Below, in pieces: positions 47,441-59,302 of a stretch of 64,000 nucleotides of DNA. Origin of the DNA: Absidia repens (taxonomy: Eukaryota; Mucoromycota; Mucoromycetes; Mucorales; Cunninghamellaceae); NCBI GenBank assembly GCA_002105175.1, contig MCGE01000006.1:372001-436000 (forward strand), written 5' to 3'. Below the pieces are notes generated by a model. The model was given only the letters and a program-made list of their open reading frames with translations. It had not been told where the DNA came from and made no database searches. Within the stretch, counting starts at the first letter, position 1; each line of letters opens with the position of its first letter. The position numbers were made by a program, and so were the translations under genes.

Positions 47441-48545
47441 CCTTATCTAAGATAATGATCTAAGATAAACATCTAAGATAAACATCTATGACTTTGAAAT
47501 TTACTACCTTTTCTCCAATCACACCACGTAGAACCTCCCTGACTTTGTATTTTCCATCCATTTCCTCCACTCACATCACTGTATCCATTTCGCTGTTACA
47601 ATGTTGGGGGGGGTGTTATTTCTAGATAAACTCTAAGTAGCATTTTGCACAACGAGCTGCAGTTTTTTTTTTTTCTACGCATAAACCCCACACCCCCACA
47701 CACTCTGTTTTTCCACGCACATATGCCATGCCCATTCAGCGAGACAATGAAAGGCATAAAAGAGAATAATAGTAAATAGACAAGACATGTTTAATTCTGA
47801 TATAGATGCAATATAAACGCTAAGTTGAGCTAATGACACTATTCTAAAATGAATGCTAATTTGAGGACGGTCAAAGATCACGAATCCAAAATGGAAGGGT
47901 TTCCCCATGATGTTTGTATTGCACTTTTCAAAAGGCCCCTGATTCAATTTCTAACCACTAATCCAAGATCACTAAATCCGCAGTTGAAGTTGATGTTCTA
48001 AAAAAAAAAACGAAAGAAAGAGGAAGAAAAAAAAAAAGGTGAGAAAATTTAAATCCATGAGAGGCGGAGTGTGAATGGTTCCGTCACCCTATTTTTCGAC
48101 CTTCCATTTTTTTTTAAAAAGGTATCCATTGACGACGCGCTGAGCACGACGGTTGGGCCCCAAGGGGCTGCCCACCATAGTGCGAAATGGCGGAGGCCTT
48201 AATCCCTTCCCTGTTTTTTTTTTTTTTTTTTTTTTTTTTTTAGCACACATAAAAAACCCATTGCCGATGCGCTGAGCACGACGGTCGGGCCCCAAGGGGC
48301 TGCCCACCAAAGTGCGAAATGGCGGAGGCTCTAATCCCTTCCATATTTTTTTTAAGCACTCATAAAAAACCTATTGACGACGCGCTGAACACGACGGCTG
48401 GGCCACAAGGGGTCGCCCACCAAAGAAATGGCGGAGCCGCCCATCCCATCAAAACCCACACTTCCAATAAAAAAATCCCCCTTTGATACCCAATAAATCG
48501 ATAAATTTCCAAAGCTCCAGCAGAGCGCCAGGGCGTTTATTTCAA
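47408..48545. repeat. 1.1-kb repeat, copy 1, with three GC-rich modules
   Basis: Begins with TTAATATATTAAAAAGAGCA and the short tandem ATCTAAGATAAACATCTAAG. It then contains a minus-strand family-1 core (TCCAAAATGGAAGGGTTTCC at about 47886), and three modules at about 48121-48215, 48250-48345 and 48364-48440. Each module reads GACGACGCGCTGAGCACGAC (with small changes), GGGCCCCAAGGGGCTGCCCA and AAATGGCGGAGGC. It ends GCTCCAGCAGAGCGCCAGGG near 48530. The same structure recurs at 61.05-62.16 kb, with at least 200 bp that look identical to copy 2 by eye around 47750-47945. No gene inside; the minus-strand frames over the modules (SPLGPNRRAQRVVNG) are a by-product or an unknown peptide. Confidence 0.7.
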
Positions 48546-48684
48546 AACAAATAAATAATAATAAGACTAGGAAACGATAAAAAATCAAATGGTGCAACAG
48601 CTGACATGGTACAAAAAAAAATATTGATAAAAGTAGTGATCTATACATCTAAACTAGTTGAGAGGGGTAACTAAACGAACTAAA

Positions 48685-50536
48685 CTACATAGAAACAGTA
48701 TCTAGAAAGTGCCTGATAACTGCCTTCCCGTCAGATGTAGTATGAATACCTTGTCTACAAACAATACTTCCATGGGCATTAAAAGAATGAAGGCAGACTA
48801 GGACTGTTTGCCAAGGTAATTTCGAGAGATTCTTTTGAATATCTACGGTATGAGAATCAAATATATATTGTGTTGATTGCTTCTTCATGGAATCGGATGG
48901 GATAACATTACACCAATTGCCTACGTAAAAAATAAACCATTAATACCAAATAAAAAAAAAAGAATTTCCCCTTATTTACCTAGCAGACGAGTTGATTTGT
49001 GTTCGGGGGTAACTTCAATATTAGACACCATGTTCATAGCATCCAAAGTGCCAAATAAGAGCGTAGCCGGTTGCCGATGATCATGATCCATGCTCGTATT
49101 TGATGATGACGTTACTGAATGTGCTAAGGACGGACTAGCTGATCCACTGACTACAGGTAATAGCGCCGATCTGAGAGCCTTTGACACACGGAGCCGAGAC
49201 ATCATGCCTTGAATCCCAATATACAGTAGAGCAAAGGTGATAAATATAGGGAATATGATAGGTATCAACACATAAAAAAGCGCTGTTCGGATACTTGTTG
49301 ACATGGGTTGTTTCCTACGATGCCTTGCCTTTTTCGATTTATCTACAATATCGCAACCCGTAATAATTGATGGGTATTCTTGGTCAATAGTCCTGTTTTT
49401 TTTAAAAACAACAAACAAACCGTTAAATAAAGAAAAGCTAAGGGATTTGTGACTTCCCCTTATGTTCTCAAACTTACAAATCAACATTTTCCAGGTTCCT
49501 GAAGTACTCGGTCGTCATCAATGCCGCTACAAACCCACATCACACCCCCCCAAAAAAAAGAAGGATTTCTATGAGATAATCTGCGTAAATTATGAGAGGG
49601 AAGTCCACTTTCCGCGACCCTCGCCTCATGGGAAAAAGAGAATTCTTACCGGTCCAGTAGGGTACAGTCCGATCGTTTTTCACATTGGCATAAGTTCTGA
49701 TGATATCAAATTTTCCCAGTGCTTGATAGTAAGGTCGATCTATATAAAGGAGATGAGTACATACTGACCCAAGATAAATGAATTTGTTTCAATGTCCCTT
49801 ACTGGGGGATGCTAGTATCACCAATAGCGGTATATCATCTTCGAACCGATCAATTAGTTGTAGTTGTTCGCCAGTCCGAGATACCAATTTGCCGCTGAAA
49901 AAATTGAATACTCGAGAAAACAAAGAGTTCTCAGGTCGACGGACACCCAGGTGTGGTGTTGCAAAGGTAACAAAAAACTATATCAGGATAAACTGGCTTT
50001 GTTAATATAACTACCAAACGTTTTAACTTGTTCCTAATTACCCCCGGTTTGACATGGTTGAAGAATCCCTCTTGATCTAGTAGCCCAATGGCATATCTTG
50101 CTATCAATCCACCCAAGGAGTATCCGATCATACAAAGCTTCTTGACTGACTTGTTTTTCTTAGAAAGTTCTTGCACTTCGGAGTGAATCTGATCAAAAAA
50201 TAAAAGTAGTATATATATAAAGAGGATAAATATATTTGATATAGTAATTTTGCTTGTTTATCTCTTTGACTGTCTTGCCTTGTCTGCCAGTCGTTGGCCA
50301 CATAAATCAACGCCATCGTAAGTATATTTCCCTTCGTTTACTTTTGAGTTTAGCTATCCGGATAAATTGAAACCATTAGTGAGTTCAGTGCTATAATACT
50401 GGATATTGTGTAGTGTACTTACCACTACAATAGATTCTTCTTGGAGTTTTTCTCGTAAGCTTCGTTCAATATATCCCATATGTGAGCTTTTCCCCCAAAG
50501 CCCATGCTGTAAGACAACAAGAGTTATATCAGGCAT
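48685..50536 (-). CDS. ROG1-type DUF676 serine lipase
   Basis: 432-residue alpha/beta-hydrolase of the DUF676 (ROG1/YDL109C-like) family, putative monoacylglycerol or phospholipid lipase. Minus-strand exons: 50423-50536, 50279-50353, 50042-50188, 49803-49977, 49650-49739, 49478-49526, 48980-49392 and 48685-48920; all phases agree. Markers: LVVLQHGLWGKSSHMGYIE (oxyanion HG), GKYTYDGVDLCGQRLADK, the nucleophile elbow MIGYSLGGLIARYAIGLL (Ser87), FVTFATPHLGVRR, and IRTYANVKNDRTVPYWTAAL, which supplies the conserved ND near the catalytic Asp. The last part has a membrane-like segment (VLIPIIFPIFITFALLYIG) and ends with SFNAHGSIVCRQG, where the His may complete the triad. Intron 2 starts with GC instead of GT (AAG|GCAAGA). 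In yeast such proteins act in lipid homeostasis; substrate here is open. Confidence 0.9.
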
Positions 50537-50742
50537 AACGTTAAGTCCAATATAATATAAGAAGAAAAAAAAGTCTAAGGAAAAAAAAAATCTTGTGAAT
50601 TTATATTTCAAGTCATATGTATTCCTAAAATGGAACATTACGTCGACAGGTAACCATATTTGAGAACAATAAAAAAATAATATAAAACGTTGTTTATTTA
50701 TAAAAATAACAAAATAATGAGGGAGTAGGGGTACTAACTAAT

Positions 50743-53032
50743 CTACTTTGATACTGCCATAGGTCTTACGTAAAAGAAGAGACAGGCCAAGTAACCAGTG
50801 GCACCAGTAAGAAGAGCCAATAACATGCTGATAATAGCAGAGTAGCCCAGGTAGAGAATCGTGCTTGTAAGTGTATTGATTTCCAACTTGGTAAGATAAT
50901 ATAAAATAGAGTAGAGATAGACATAGAGGCCACATGCAGCGGAAGTCAAAAAGGCACGCCAAGACCAGTGATAATCTTCATTGCATAAATGGAAGTAGCA
51001 CATCAGCACCGTCACTTGAGCACATGTCAAAAGGAGAACGCCGAATACCAAGAAGAGGAAACCAATTCCGTAATAAATGCGATGGAACCAGATACTGTTC
51101 ATTACAAAATACAGTTCAATGAAGATGGCACAGAAGGGAAGGATACCGCCCATAAGAATAGAAGGAATGCTTCTGAGGTACACAGGTTGATCAGGGATTT
51201 GTCGTGGAATTTGATTGGTACGGACAGGATGTTCAATTCGAGGTTTACGGAAACCAACATACGACCCAGCAACGTTTAAAGGCACAGAGATAATGGTCCA
51301 AAGTCCTAAAACAGCTAACATAGTTCCAAATGGTACTGCACCTGATGAATCAGATCCGATCAAAAAGAAGTTCAATCCAGTCAAACCAGCCATGATAACA
51401 CTACCATATAAAATAAAATATCAAAAGTTAACTAAAACACGCCCTACTCCTCACATCTCTTAAGATCAACTTACCCAGGGAAGAGAGTTGCTGACATTAA
51501 AATGTTCATCTTCCATGCTTCACCGCCATTCATCTTGTATAAACGAGCAGAAGAATAACCTGAGATACAACTGAACACCATAAAGAAGATGACCATCATC
51601 GTGCCCAAAGATCCACGGTTGGAAGGAGAGAGAAATCCAAGAATAGCAAATACTATGTGTATGGGATGACGTTTAGTCGGCTGATGGGTTTCACTTGAAT
51701 ATTCCCTTTTTTCTATATGATTTACCTAATGTCAGTCCAGTCATAGCAATCAGTTGACAGCCGCTACCCACAAGAACCGATAGAAGCATAGGACGAGTGG
51801 GTGGGCGGAAAACATCACCATGAACTAACTTCCAACCGTAGTCTTCTTGTACGTCTTCCTATTGTCAGCATTATATGTAAGTATTAATGCAACTTTTTCA
51901 TATTTCAAAAAGCAAAAGAAATTACCTGAGCTTCAATGGCATTATAGCGAGAGATATCTTTATGTAATGCACGAAGTAAAATCATAGCCACCATACCAGT
52001 CAAGAATAAGACGATCACAATGGAGTTAACAAGAGAGAACCAGTGAATGGAGGGATCCAAAATATGAAGGTAGCTATCCCATCGAGTAGCCCAAGCAGTT
52101 TTAGACGCCTATTAAACGCATAGGAAGAAAGAAATAAAGAAAAAAAAAAATGAGTAAACAGTAACAGAACAATCCTATAATATATTTCAATCAAATTAAC
52201 TATTTCATTTCACTTACAGTCCAAACAACATCATATGTATAAGCAATCTTGTCAGATCCATCTTCTTTCAAATGGAAAGTCAAATCATTATCATCGCATG
52301 TAGCAGAAGTTCCATCAGCGCTAACCTTACGGTCCTTGCTTACCGGATACACCAAAACACCAACTACACGGTTTTTGTTGTCGGCACGCTTATGATAGTG
52401 AATATTGATGACAAGATGGTTGTTGAGTGCAGCCTTTTTGTCGGCCATAGTACCCATGTCGAATCCAATACGGTAGAAGTTTTCACCAGTATGATCGTCC
52501 TTTACTTCGTAAGCAATAGGAAGTCCATCCACAATACCATTAATACCATAGTCATCGGCAATCAGCCCATTGATAAATTTGGCATCTTCAGCTGGAATCT
52601 TGTCAGTAACACATAATACGTTACACGTTGTCGTTTGTCCCATGTTTAACTAGTATTTAAAGCAAATGTATCAGGTTAGACAAGAGGATATTCCAAGAGG
52701 ATATTCATATTTTTCGGCTGATTTTTTTTTTATACCTTGAAAGGGGAAGTAAAGATACGATCGCCAAATAAGATACTACCCAAACTTTCAGCCTGTTTTT
52801 GAGGACCATCATCAGGAGTGCAGAAATGGAGTCGATCAAAATAGTAATCGTAGGAGATGACGGATTTCACTTGAGAGTTGGACATTGGGGTAAGGGAGTT
52901 GACATACAAAGGGACAGCTTCACCATCAGCATAATCATGAGGAGCCACACCAGGTAAATAAAAGGCTTGACTAAGTTCAAATAGTAAGACTAATAAAAAA
53001 AGAAGCCTATTGAGGTTTCCTCTTATCGTCAT
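50743..53032 (-). CDS. TM9SF/EMP70 nonaspanin
   Basis: 626-residue transmembrane 9 superfamily protein of Golgi/endosomes (EMP70, TMN). Minus-strand exons: 52736-53032, 52218-52649, 51926-52108, 51726-51858, 51475-51652 and 50743-51400. Signal peptide ([14 protein letters not shown]) then the family start FYLPGVA. The lumenal domain has [29 protein letters not shown] and DGLPIAYEV. Membrane part: [35 protein letters not shown] (the near-invariant cytosolic loop), a nine-helix core with GGEAWKMN and [33 protein letters not shown], and [19 protein letters not shown]. The C-terminus AVSK carries a basic residue as in KxD/E-type retrieval signals but not a full motif. Head-to-head with eL24 (200 bp). 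Family call is certain; the subgroup (TM9SF2/4-like) is likely. Confidence 0.96.
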
Positions 53033-53231
53033 GATTGCAACAAAAAGATTGGATGAAAGTAATAAATAGATGAAAGGAACAAAATAAAATCACTTGAACC
53101 CACTAACACCTAAAAATTGAAATACCGAAGTTATTCTTGAATTTTCGATCCGGACGTTTTGATAGGATGATTTACTTCGCCTTCCTGCTCCTACTCCCCT
53201 TCTTTTTAGCCACTCATCCATACCAACAACA
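53033..53231. promoter_or_regulatory. Short divergent promoter between TM9 and eL24
   Basis: Only 199 bp separate the two start codons, so both promoters must overlap here. It contains TTCGATCCGGACG and the pyrimidine-rich CCTTCCTGCTCCTACTCCCCTTC leading to the eL24 start. Confidence 0.5.
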
Positions 53232-53863
53232 ATGAAGTAAAGAAAACGACCAACGAATCCATCCAATACATCATCCATCATCCATCATCCATCTAATCAT
53301 TTTTAATTTAGGCTTGAGATTTGTGCCTTCTCTGGATTCAAAATCTACCCTGCCAGGGGTAAGACCTATGTCCGTATCGATAGCAGGTAAACTAACCCTC
53401 CTAATCGGTTGAAATTTATAAGCATGCACTTTTTACTCACTCTTAAATTGAACCCCTCTATAGAGTACGTATACAATAAAAAAAACGATGATATTGACGA
53501 TTCAAAACGAACGAACGACCAACCCCTTCGCGAAAAGACTGACCCTCTTTTGTTTTGTTTTGTTAGACTTTCCGCTTCATCAACGGTAAAGCTGAATCTT
53601 ACTTCCTTCAACGTTTGAATCCTCGCAAGATTCGTTGGACCACCATTTACCGTCGTCTCAACAAGAAGGGTGTTACTGAAGAAGTCGCCAAGAAGCGTTC
53701 TCGCCGTACTGTCAAGCATGAACGTGCTATTGCTGGTGCCTCGTGGGATGCTATCCGTGCTAAGCGTAACCAGAAGCCCGATGCTCGTGCTGCTGCTCGT
53801 CAAGCTGCTATCGCCAAATCAAAGGAATCTAAGAAGGCTGCTCAAGCTGCCAAGAAGGCCTAA
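53232..53863 (+). CDS. RPL24: 60S ribosomal protein eL24
   Basis: Ribosomal protein eL24 of the large subunit, about 125 residues. Coding exons 53232-53236 (only ATGAA), 53312-53386 and 53567-53863. The protein starts [22 protein letters not shown]; the last exon reads [20 protein letters not shown], then [20 protein letters not shown], and ends in an Ala/Lys tail. All are family hallmarks (the zinc-finger-type start is reduced to one Cys as in many fungi). The first intron falls after the fifth coding base, typical of ribosomal protein genes. Exon 2 ends in phase 2 (donor AG|GTAAAC) but exon 3 (acceptor TTAG|ACTTTC) reads the right protein only in phase 0, one base short. In an essential gene this is most likely an assembly error, though it might be genuine. 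Codon bias is strong. Confidence 0.93.
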
Positions 53864-54045
53864 TCTCACACGTACTTCGTTTCCTTTGATCTCGACTTTT
53901 TTTTTGTCCCTCTGATTTCCTTGATATTTTTTACTCCGCATCCTATTTTTTTTTTTTTTTTTTGTGAATAAAAATGGCGGTTTTTTTTTTTTTTTTTATT
54001 ATAATTACTGTTCTTCTTTTTTTTTTTTTTTGCTTTGTTATATCC
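53864..54045. other. Compact tandem intergenic region with T-runs
   Basis: 182 bp between eL24 and PRMT5, dominated by three T-runs (53946, 53980, 54018). TGAATAAAAATGG at about 53964 is the likely poly(A) signal of eL24. Confidence 0.4.
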
Positions 54046-54491
54046 ATGGATTCTACTATTGATCAATTTCGGGCATGTCCTGTTGGTTTATTAACGAACG
54101 ACTGTTACGACAATATCGGCACCTTCATCGACGAAGCTTCTGAAGCGGGCCATGACTTCGTGGCCACTCCTATTGCTCATCCTGGCTTTCGACGCGTACT
54201 CCACGAAGACAAAAAGGATATCAACAAGGATGCTGTCAATCTTTGGCGTGATGGTCCAGTGTTTGATCGTCAAGATCTTATACTTCAAACTGCAGGTAAA
54301 CAACAACCGTAGATCTGAAAGAAATGACTGACTTGTTGTTTGTTTGCCTCTTTGATAGCCTGTTCTGATATCATTGTGGGCATGTTAGCGGAATGGCTTC
54401 GTTTAGATTCTACTGATGAAGACATTCGTGTCAATTCGGAATTGGTATGTCAGGTTTCTACTTGCCAAGTGATATATATATAAACTGGTAC

Positions 54492-54532
<41 letters not shown>

Positions 54533-56645
54533 CTGTGTGTCTGTGTGTCTGTGTGTCTGCCTGTGTGTCTGTGTGTGTAGGCTTTGAAGCAAGAACTCGC
54601 TTGGGCAAGTCACTTGGGTCTGTTATCGGTTATCTTCCCTCCATTACCGAAAGGTAACCTGGCTAACACAGCTCGCTCCATTAACCATGCTGTCGGATCC
54701 TTATCCTTCACTCAGGTAAAGTCAATACTATAAAGCTGCCTTTTGTTTTTTCTTACGGACAGCTTTTACTGTGTAGATCTGGATGCAAGTACCTACTACC
54801 ACCAAAGACACTGAAATAGAAAATGAACCATGGAAACAGTGGAACAAGCTCCGTGTATTGACTGAACAAAATACCAAGATACAAGTTGCTCTTGAACTCA
54901 CTGAAAATTTACCAGCTGACGATATTCTGGAAATGTGGCTTGCTGAACCTGTCAAAGCTTTGATCATTCCTGCTGAAATATTTATCTCCAATGCAAAAGG
55001 TTATCCTGTCTTACCAAGGCGACATCAAGAATTTGCGAAGAAAGTGATGGACAAGGTAACATGACGAACGGCGGACGGGTGGGATGAGATCGCTGGCTTG
55101 ACCTAATTTTTCGATTTTTTGTTGCCCATTTTTTAGCTTCGACCAAATATACTGGTAACTGTGCCTGCGACCCAAATTCATGCCAGTGCTACACCTTCTG
55201 CCTATCAGGAATATATTCGACACCTGAACCGAAATTTACCTGAATTAGATGAAGTGAATCAGTTTGCTACTGGTTATCAAGACTATCTTCAAGCTCCCTT
55301 ACAACCGCTCATGGACAATTTGGACAACTCCACTTACGAAACATTCGAAAAGGATCCCATTAAGTACCAACAATATGAAGAAGTAAGTTAGAATAAATAA
55401 TTACGATCATTACTGTTTACTAACTCGTATATCTTTGCTTTATTATTATTATAGGCCGTTTACCGGGCGCTGCTAGACCGTGCTCAACTAAAATTGGACG
55501 TGACAACGTATGTTTTTATTTTTATATATACGAAAAAAAGGCGGGGAAAAGGTTAGTCAGTTATGCGAAAAGTGACTTATTTGTATTACCATCGTTTGTT
55601 ATAGTATGATAATGGTGGTGGGTGCCGGCCGAGGTCCTCTTGTCGATTGTTGTTTGCGCGCTGCTGCCAGATCTGAGCGCAAAATTCATATCTACGCTGT
55701 TGAAAAGAATCCAAATGCGTTTGTCACGTAAGTTTTTCTTTTCTTTTCTAATATATGCCTGTGATGGGACTGGTGCACTACCTCATGGTTTGATTTCATG
55801 ACTTACCATTATTATTATTTTATAGATTACAAAACAAGAAGGAAAACGAATGGAAAGATAAGGTCGAATTGGTATTCGCTGACATGCGTCGCTGGAAACC
55901 GTCTAAGAAGTGTGATATCCTGGTTAGTGAACTTCTCGGATCCTTTGGTGATAATGAACTCTCTCCTGAATGTTTGGATGGGGCTCAAAAGTTCTTAAAA
56001 GGTATTGAAAAAAAAAATTAGCGAATTATTTGAATCTAGTCGATGTATATATTAACTTGCAAAACAAACGATATAGATGATGGAATATCCATTCCCGCGA
56101 ACTACACCAGCTTTGCAGCACCTCTAGCATCAACAAAACTATACAATGAAGTTGCAGCATACAAGGATTTGGAACACTTTGAAACCCCTTATGTAGTCAT
56201 GTTTCAACAAATATCTGAACTCGGTTCTTCCCAACCCCTTTGGACATTTGAACACCCTAATCACAAATTTCCTACCACGAATGACGACCCTATCAACAAT
56301 CTTCACAACATTCGGTACAGTCAGGCGAAATTCACAGTACAGAAAACTATGACAATGCATGGCGTGGCTGGCTATTTTGAATCGGTCTTGTACAAGGACG
56401 TGATGATCTCTATTCACCCTGAAACTCACTCGCCTGGTATGTTCAGCTGGTTCCCCATCTTCTTTCCAATCCGAACCCCATTGCAAGTTCCTCAAGGTGC
56501 TCAAGTGACATTGGACTTTTGGAGGCAAACTGATAAAAAGAAAATATGGTATGAATGGGCTGTCACAGTGTCGAAGGATGGCGAAGACTTAGCGATTTCT
56601 CCTATTCATAACGTTGGTGGACGATCTTACTGGGTGGGGTTGTAG
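54046..56645 (+). CDS. Type II protein arginine methyltransferase PRMT5/Skb1/Hsl7
   Basis: 638-residue SAM-dependent enzyme making symmetric dimethylarginine. Exons: 54046-54295, 54359-54444, 54581-54715, 54777-55055, 55137-55382, 55455-55507, 55605-55727, 55826-56001 and 56077-56645, all in phase. The N-terminal TIM-barrel spans roughly residues 1-275 ([32 protein letters not shown]). The Rossmann part has motif [12 protein letters not shown] (about 354-364), the post-I acidic YAVEKN and the double-E loop [15 protein letters not shown] (about 425-439) with the PRMT5-specific form. The beta-barrel follows: [46 protein letters not shown]. Substrates in fungi include Sm proteins and the Shk1/Cla4 pathway; in this window it joins several RNA-processing genes, but only by chance of position. 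Confidence 0.96.
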
Positions 56646-56902
56646 TTACTTATTAGATTGCGATTTTTTTATTTGTTTTATGATTGTATTATACATTTTA
56701 TTGTTTAGAATAAAGCCCACGTTTTTTTTTTTGCTCTTACTAGCAAGCGACACAATCGCATTCTTGATGCGCGGCGTCCGGGAGGGGGGGTGACTTACAT
56801 TACTCAGTGCGTCAAACGGAACGATCATCGCCAATGGAATCATTTGAAAAGGATTTTATTGCAGTGTTTATAGTTATAGAAATTATCATGGGATCCACTT
56901 TC

Positions 56903-56934
<32 letters not shown>

Positions 56935-57328
56935 TTGAATAAAAAAAAGTATATTTATCTCTCTTTTGCTTTTGCTATTGCTTTTGCTTTTGCTTTTGTT
57001 TGCCATTGTTTCGTTTGGATTTGTCTATGATATATATGTATACTTGATCATATGATAGTCGAAAAAAGAACTTGGCGTCATATATAAGGGATCCTTCCAA
57101 AGTAGTAGGCTCTTACTGCAAATTACTAATAACCGAAGTACAATCGCTTCTATCTTCCAGCAGCAACAGTCAATTAATTGTAGAATGCTCTAAAGTTTAT
57201 GCCTATAAGCTCACAGCTAAAGCCTACAGCCATAATAACCGCCTCTACGCTATAGCCCACCATTCAAACACACATTTACTTGGACATCAAAATTCACTTG
57301 GAACCGCCCCCTACCCACTGAAATAGTT
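56646..57328. other. Start of the repeat-rich block; ATTT and TTTTGC microsatellites
   Basis: AGAATAAAGCC at about 56708 is the poly(A) signal of PRMT5. Microsatellites: (TTTA)n at about 56904-56935 and (CTTTTG)n at 56965-57000. A G-run GGGAGGGGGGGTG at about 56789. No gene is supported; an 84-residue frame at 57072 has no recognisable features. Confidence 0.45.
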
Positions 57329-57645
57329 GTAATAAAAAGACAAGAGTAAAAACTAAGTGATACAATTGATATGGTTTTTATTTAATTGATAAAATGTCAA
57401 GTCTTTTTATAATAAAATGAAGATATTTGTGGCTATGGAGGGGAGCATGATAACGGTATATTTGAGACTACGAATAATTGAGGCTGTGTGCTATCTAATG
57501 TGTTGAATGACAAGTGTGAGAATAAATGGGGAATTCAGGGGTAAAAAATAGAATGAAAAGATAAGGCGGATATACAAATGATGATGGTATAGGTATTTTG
57601 ATGTACATATTGCTAATCAGGAACCAGGAATACGACACCCACATT
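57310..57645 (+). repeat. Foldback-family half element (left)
   Basis: Starts at TGTAATAAAAAGACAAGAGT and includes TTGATATGGTTTTTATTTAA, TTTTATAATAAAATGAAGAT, TTGTGGCTATGGA, TGAATGACAAGTGTGAGAAT and GGAACCAGGAATACGAC. Its reverse complement lies at 59.97-60.29 kb, about 2.3 kb away, with only a few changes. Confidence 0.7.
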
Positions 57646-58000
57646 CGCCTCTTCACCATACCTTTGTTTCTTCCAATAACTCCCCTTACTCACCCCAAAA
57701 GTGCCGCCACGCCGCTAAAAATATAATAAATCTGGAATATCTCGACCGCGGAGCCTTCCAAAAGTAGTGATATCGCTATAGGCTTTCCAACGCAATAAAA
57801 CAATAATATGTAGAATAGTCTACCGCAATAGAATAGTATGTAAAATAGCCTATCACAATAGAATAGCTTTGCCATTCCATTGTTCATTGCAAAATTAAAA
57901 AGCTTTTATTGAATCATGGTAGTCAATACTATACTAAAAGGAAAGAAGATGTAAAAATATGTGCCGCTAATAGTAGTTGAGAGAGGTGCTAGTCAAGATG
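57646..58000. other. Spacer between foldback arms
   Basis: Contains three loosely repeated blocks of CGCAATAGAATAGTATGTAA / TCACAATAGAATAGC type (57795-57870). No gene. Confidence 0.35.
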
Positions 58001-58002
58001 AA

Positions 58003-58321
58003 TGGTGCAGAAGAAGGAAAATGTACAATAAAAAAGGAATCTCTAAAAGGGATCTCCAATGTAATGAAGTTTAAACGCGCATCATTGAAGTTTAAATACA
58101 CATGTTTTCAAGCAAAAACATGTTGTTTCTCAAGCAAAGACAAGTTTCATTGAAGCAGAGATATGTTTTATTGAAGAAAACAGCGTACTAAGCTAATGAA
58201 GACATTCCCCAAGATCCTAAAACTTGTAATCCCTTTTCTAAAACCCTTCCAAACTAGTCCTAACAGAAAGCCAAGGCCACCAGGTCCACAACGAGCTAAA
58301 AATAGTGAGAAAAAAATGTTG

Positions 58322-58354
<33 letters not shown>

Positions 58355-59271
58355 GAAAGGGAAAGAAAGAGAAAGAGAGAAAGAGATATGGGGAATGCCG
58401 CGTAAAAAAAGAGGGAGCGGCTTTTGAAATATAATTGGACCAGCCAAATATCAATTATATTGATCTCAACAGAAATAGATGTCCCAACCAAATATATTTT
58501 CTAAAGTAAAACAAAATATCGTAATACGGGTTTTGGTTTCAAAAAAGAAAGAGAATATCCTACTCTACATGTCTGGAATCCAGAACAGTAAATGTTTCCA
58601 CTTTTGGGTAGGAGATAAACGATGCAATATTTCCACTTTGGGTAGCAGATAAACGATGCAATATTTCCACTTTGGGTAGCAGATAAACGATGCAATGTTT
58701 CCACTTTGGGTAGCAGATAAACGATGCAATATTCCACTTTGAGTAGCGGATAAACGATGCAATATTTCCACTTTGGGTAGCAGATAAACGATGCAATATT
58801 TCCACTTGGGTAGCAGATAAACGATGCAATATTTCCACTTTGGGTAGCAGATAAACGATGCAATGTTTCCACTTTGGGTAGCAGATAAACGATGCAATAT
58901 TTCCACTTTGAGTAGCAGATAAACGATGCAATATTTCCACTTTGAGTAGCAAATAAACGATGCAATATTTCCACCTCGGGTAGCAGATAAAAGGAAACAT
59001 TGCATCGTTTATCTGCTACCCAAAGTGGAAACATTTACTGTTCTGGATTCCAGACATGTAGAGTAGGATATTCTCTTTCTTTTTGAAACCAAAACCCGTA
59101 TTACGATATTTTGTTTTACTTTAGAAAATATATTTGGTTGGGACATCTATTTCTGTTGAGATCAATATAATTGATATTTGGCTGGTCCAATTATATTTCA
59201 AAAGCCGCTCCCTCTTTTTTTACGCGGCATTCCCCATATCTCTTTCTCTCTTTCTCTTTCTTTCCTTTTCT

Positions 59272-59302
<31 letters not shown>

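Noticed and set aside
48089..48310. Minus-strand ORFs over the GC-rich modules as real genes
   Set aside because: Interrupted by homopolymers and frame changes between modules; kept only as a hint within the repeat finding.
47408..48545. Interpreting the 1.1-kb repeats as the LTRs of one 14.7-kb retrotransposon
   Set aside because: The DNA between them holds ordinary intron-bearing housekeeping genes and no polymerase or gag; the repeats lack TG...CA ends.
57072..57326. 84-codon plus-strand ORF (SKVVGSYCKLLITEVQSLL)
   Set aside because: No homology recognised, not repeated in other copies as a conserved frame, lies in repeat-rich DNA.
58585..58992. CRISPR-like look of the 34-bp array
   Set aside because: Units are directly adjacent with no unique spacers, and the genome is eukaryotic.
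58501..59034. Three minus-strand ORFs of 146-177 codons with repeating NIASFICYP-like peptides
   Set aside because: They are the three frames of the 34-bp tandem array; one-base indels between copies shift the frame without selection.
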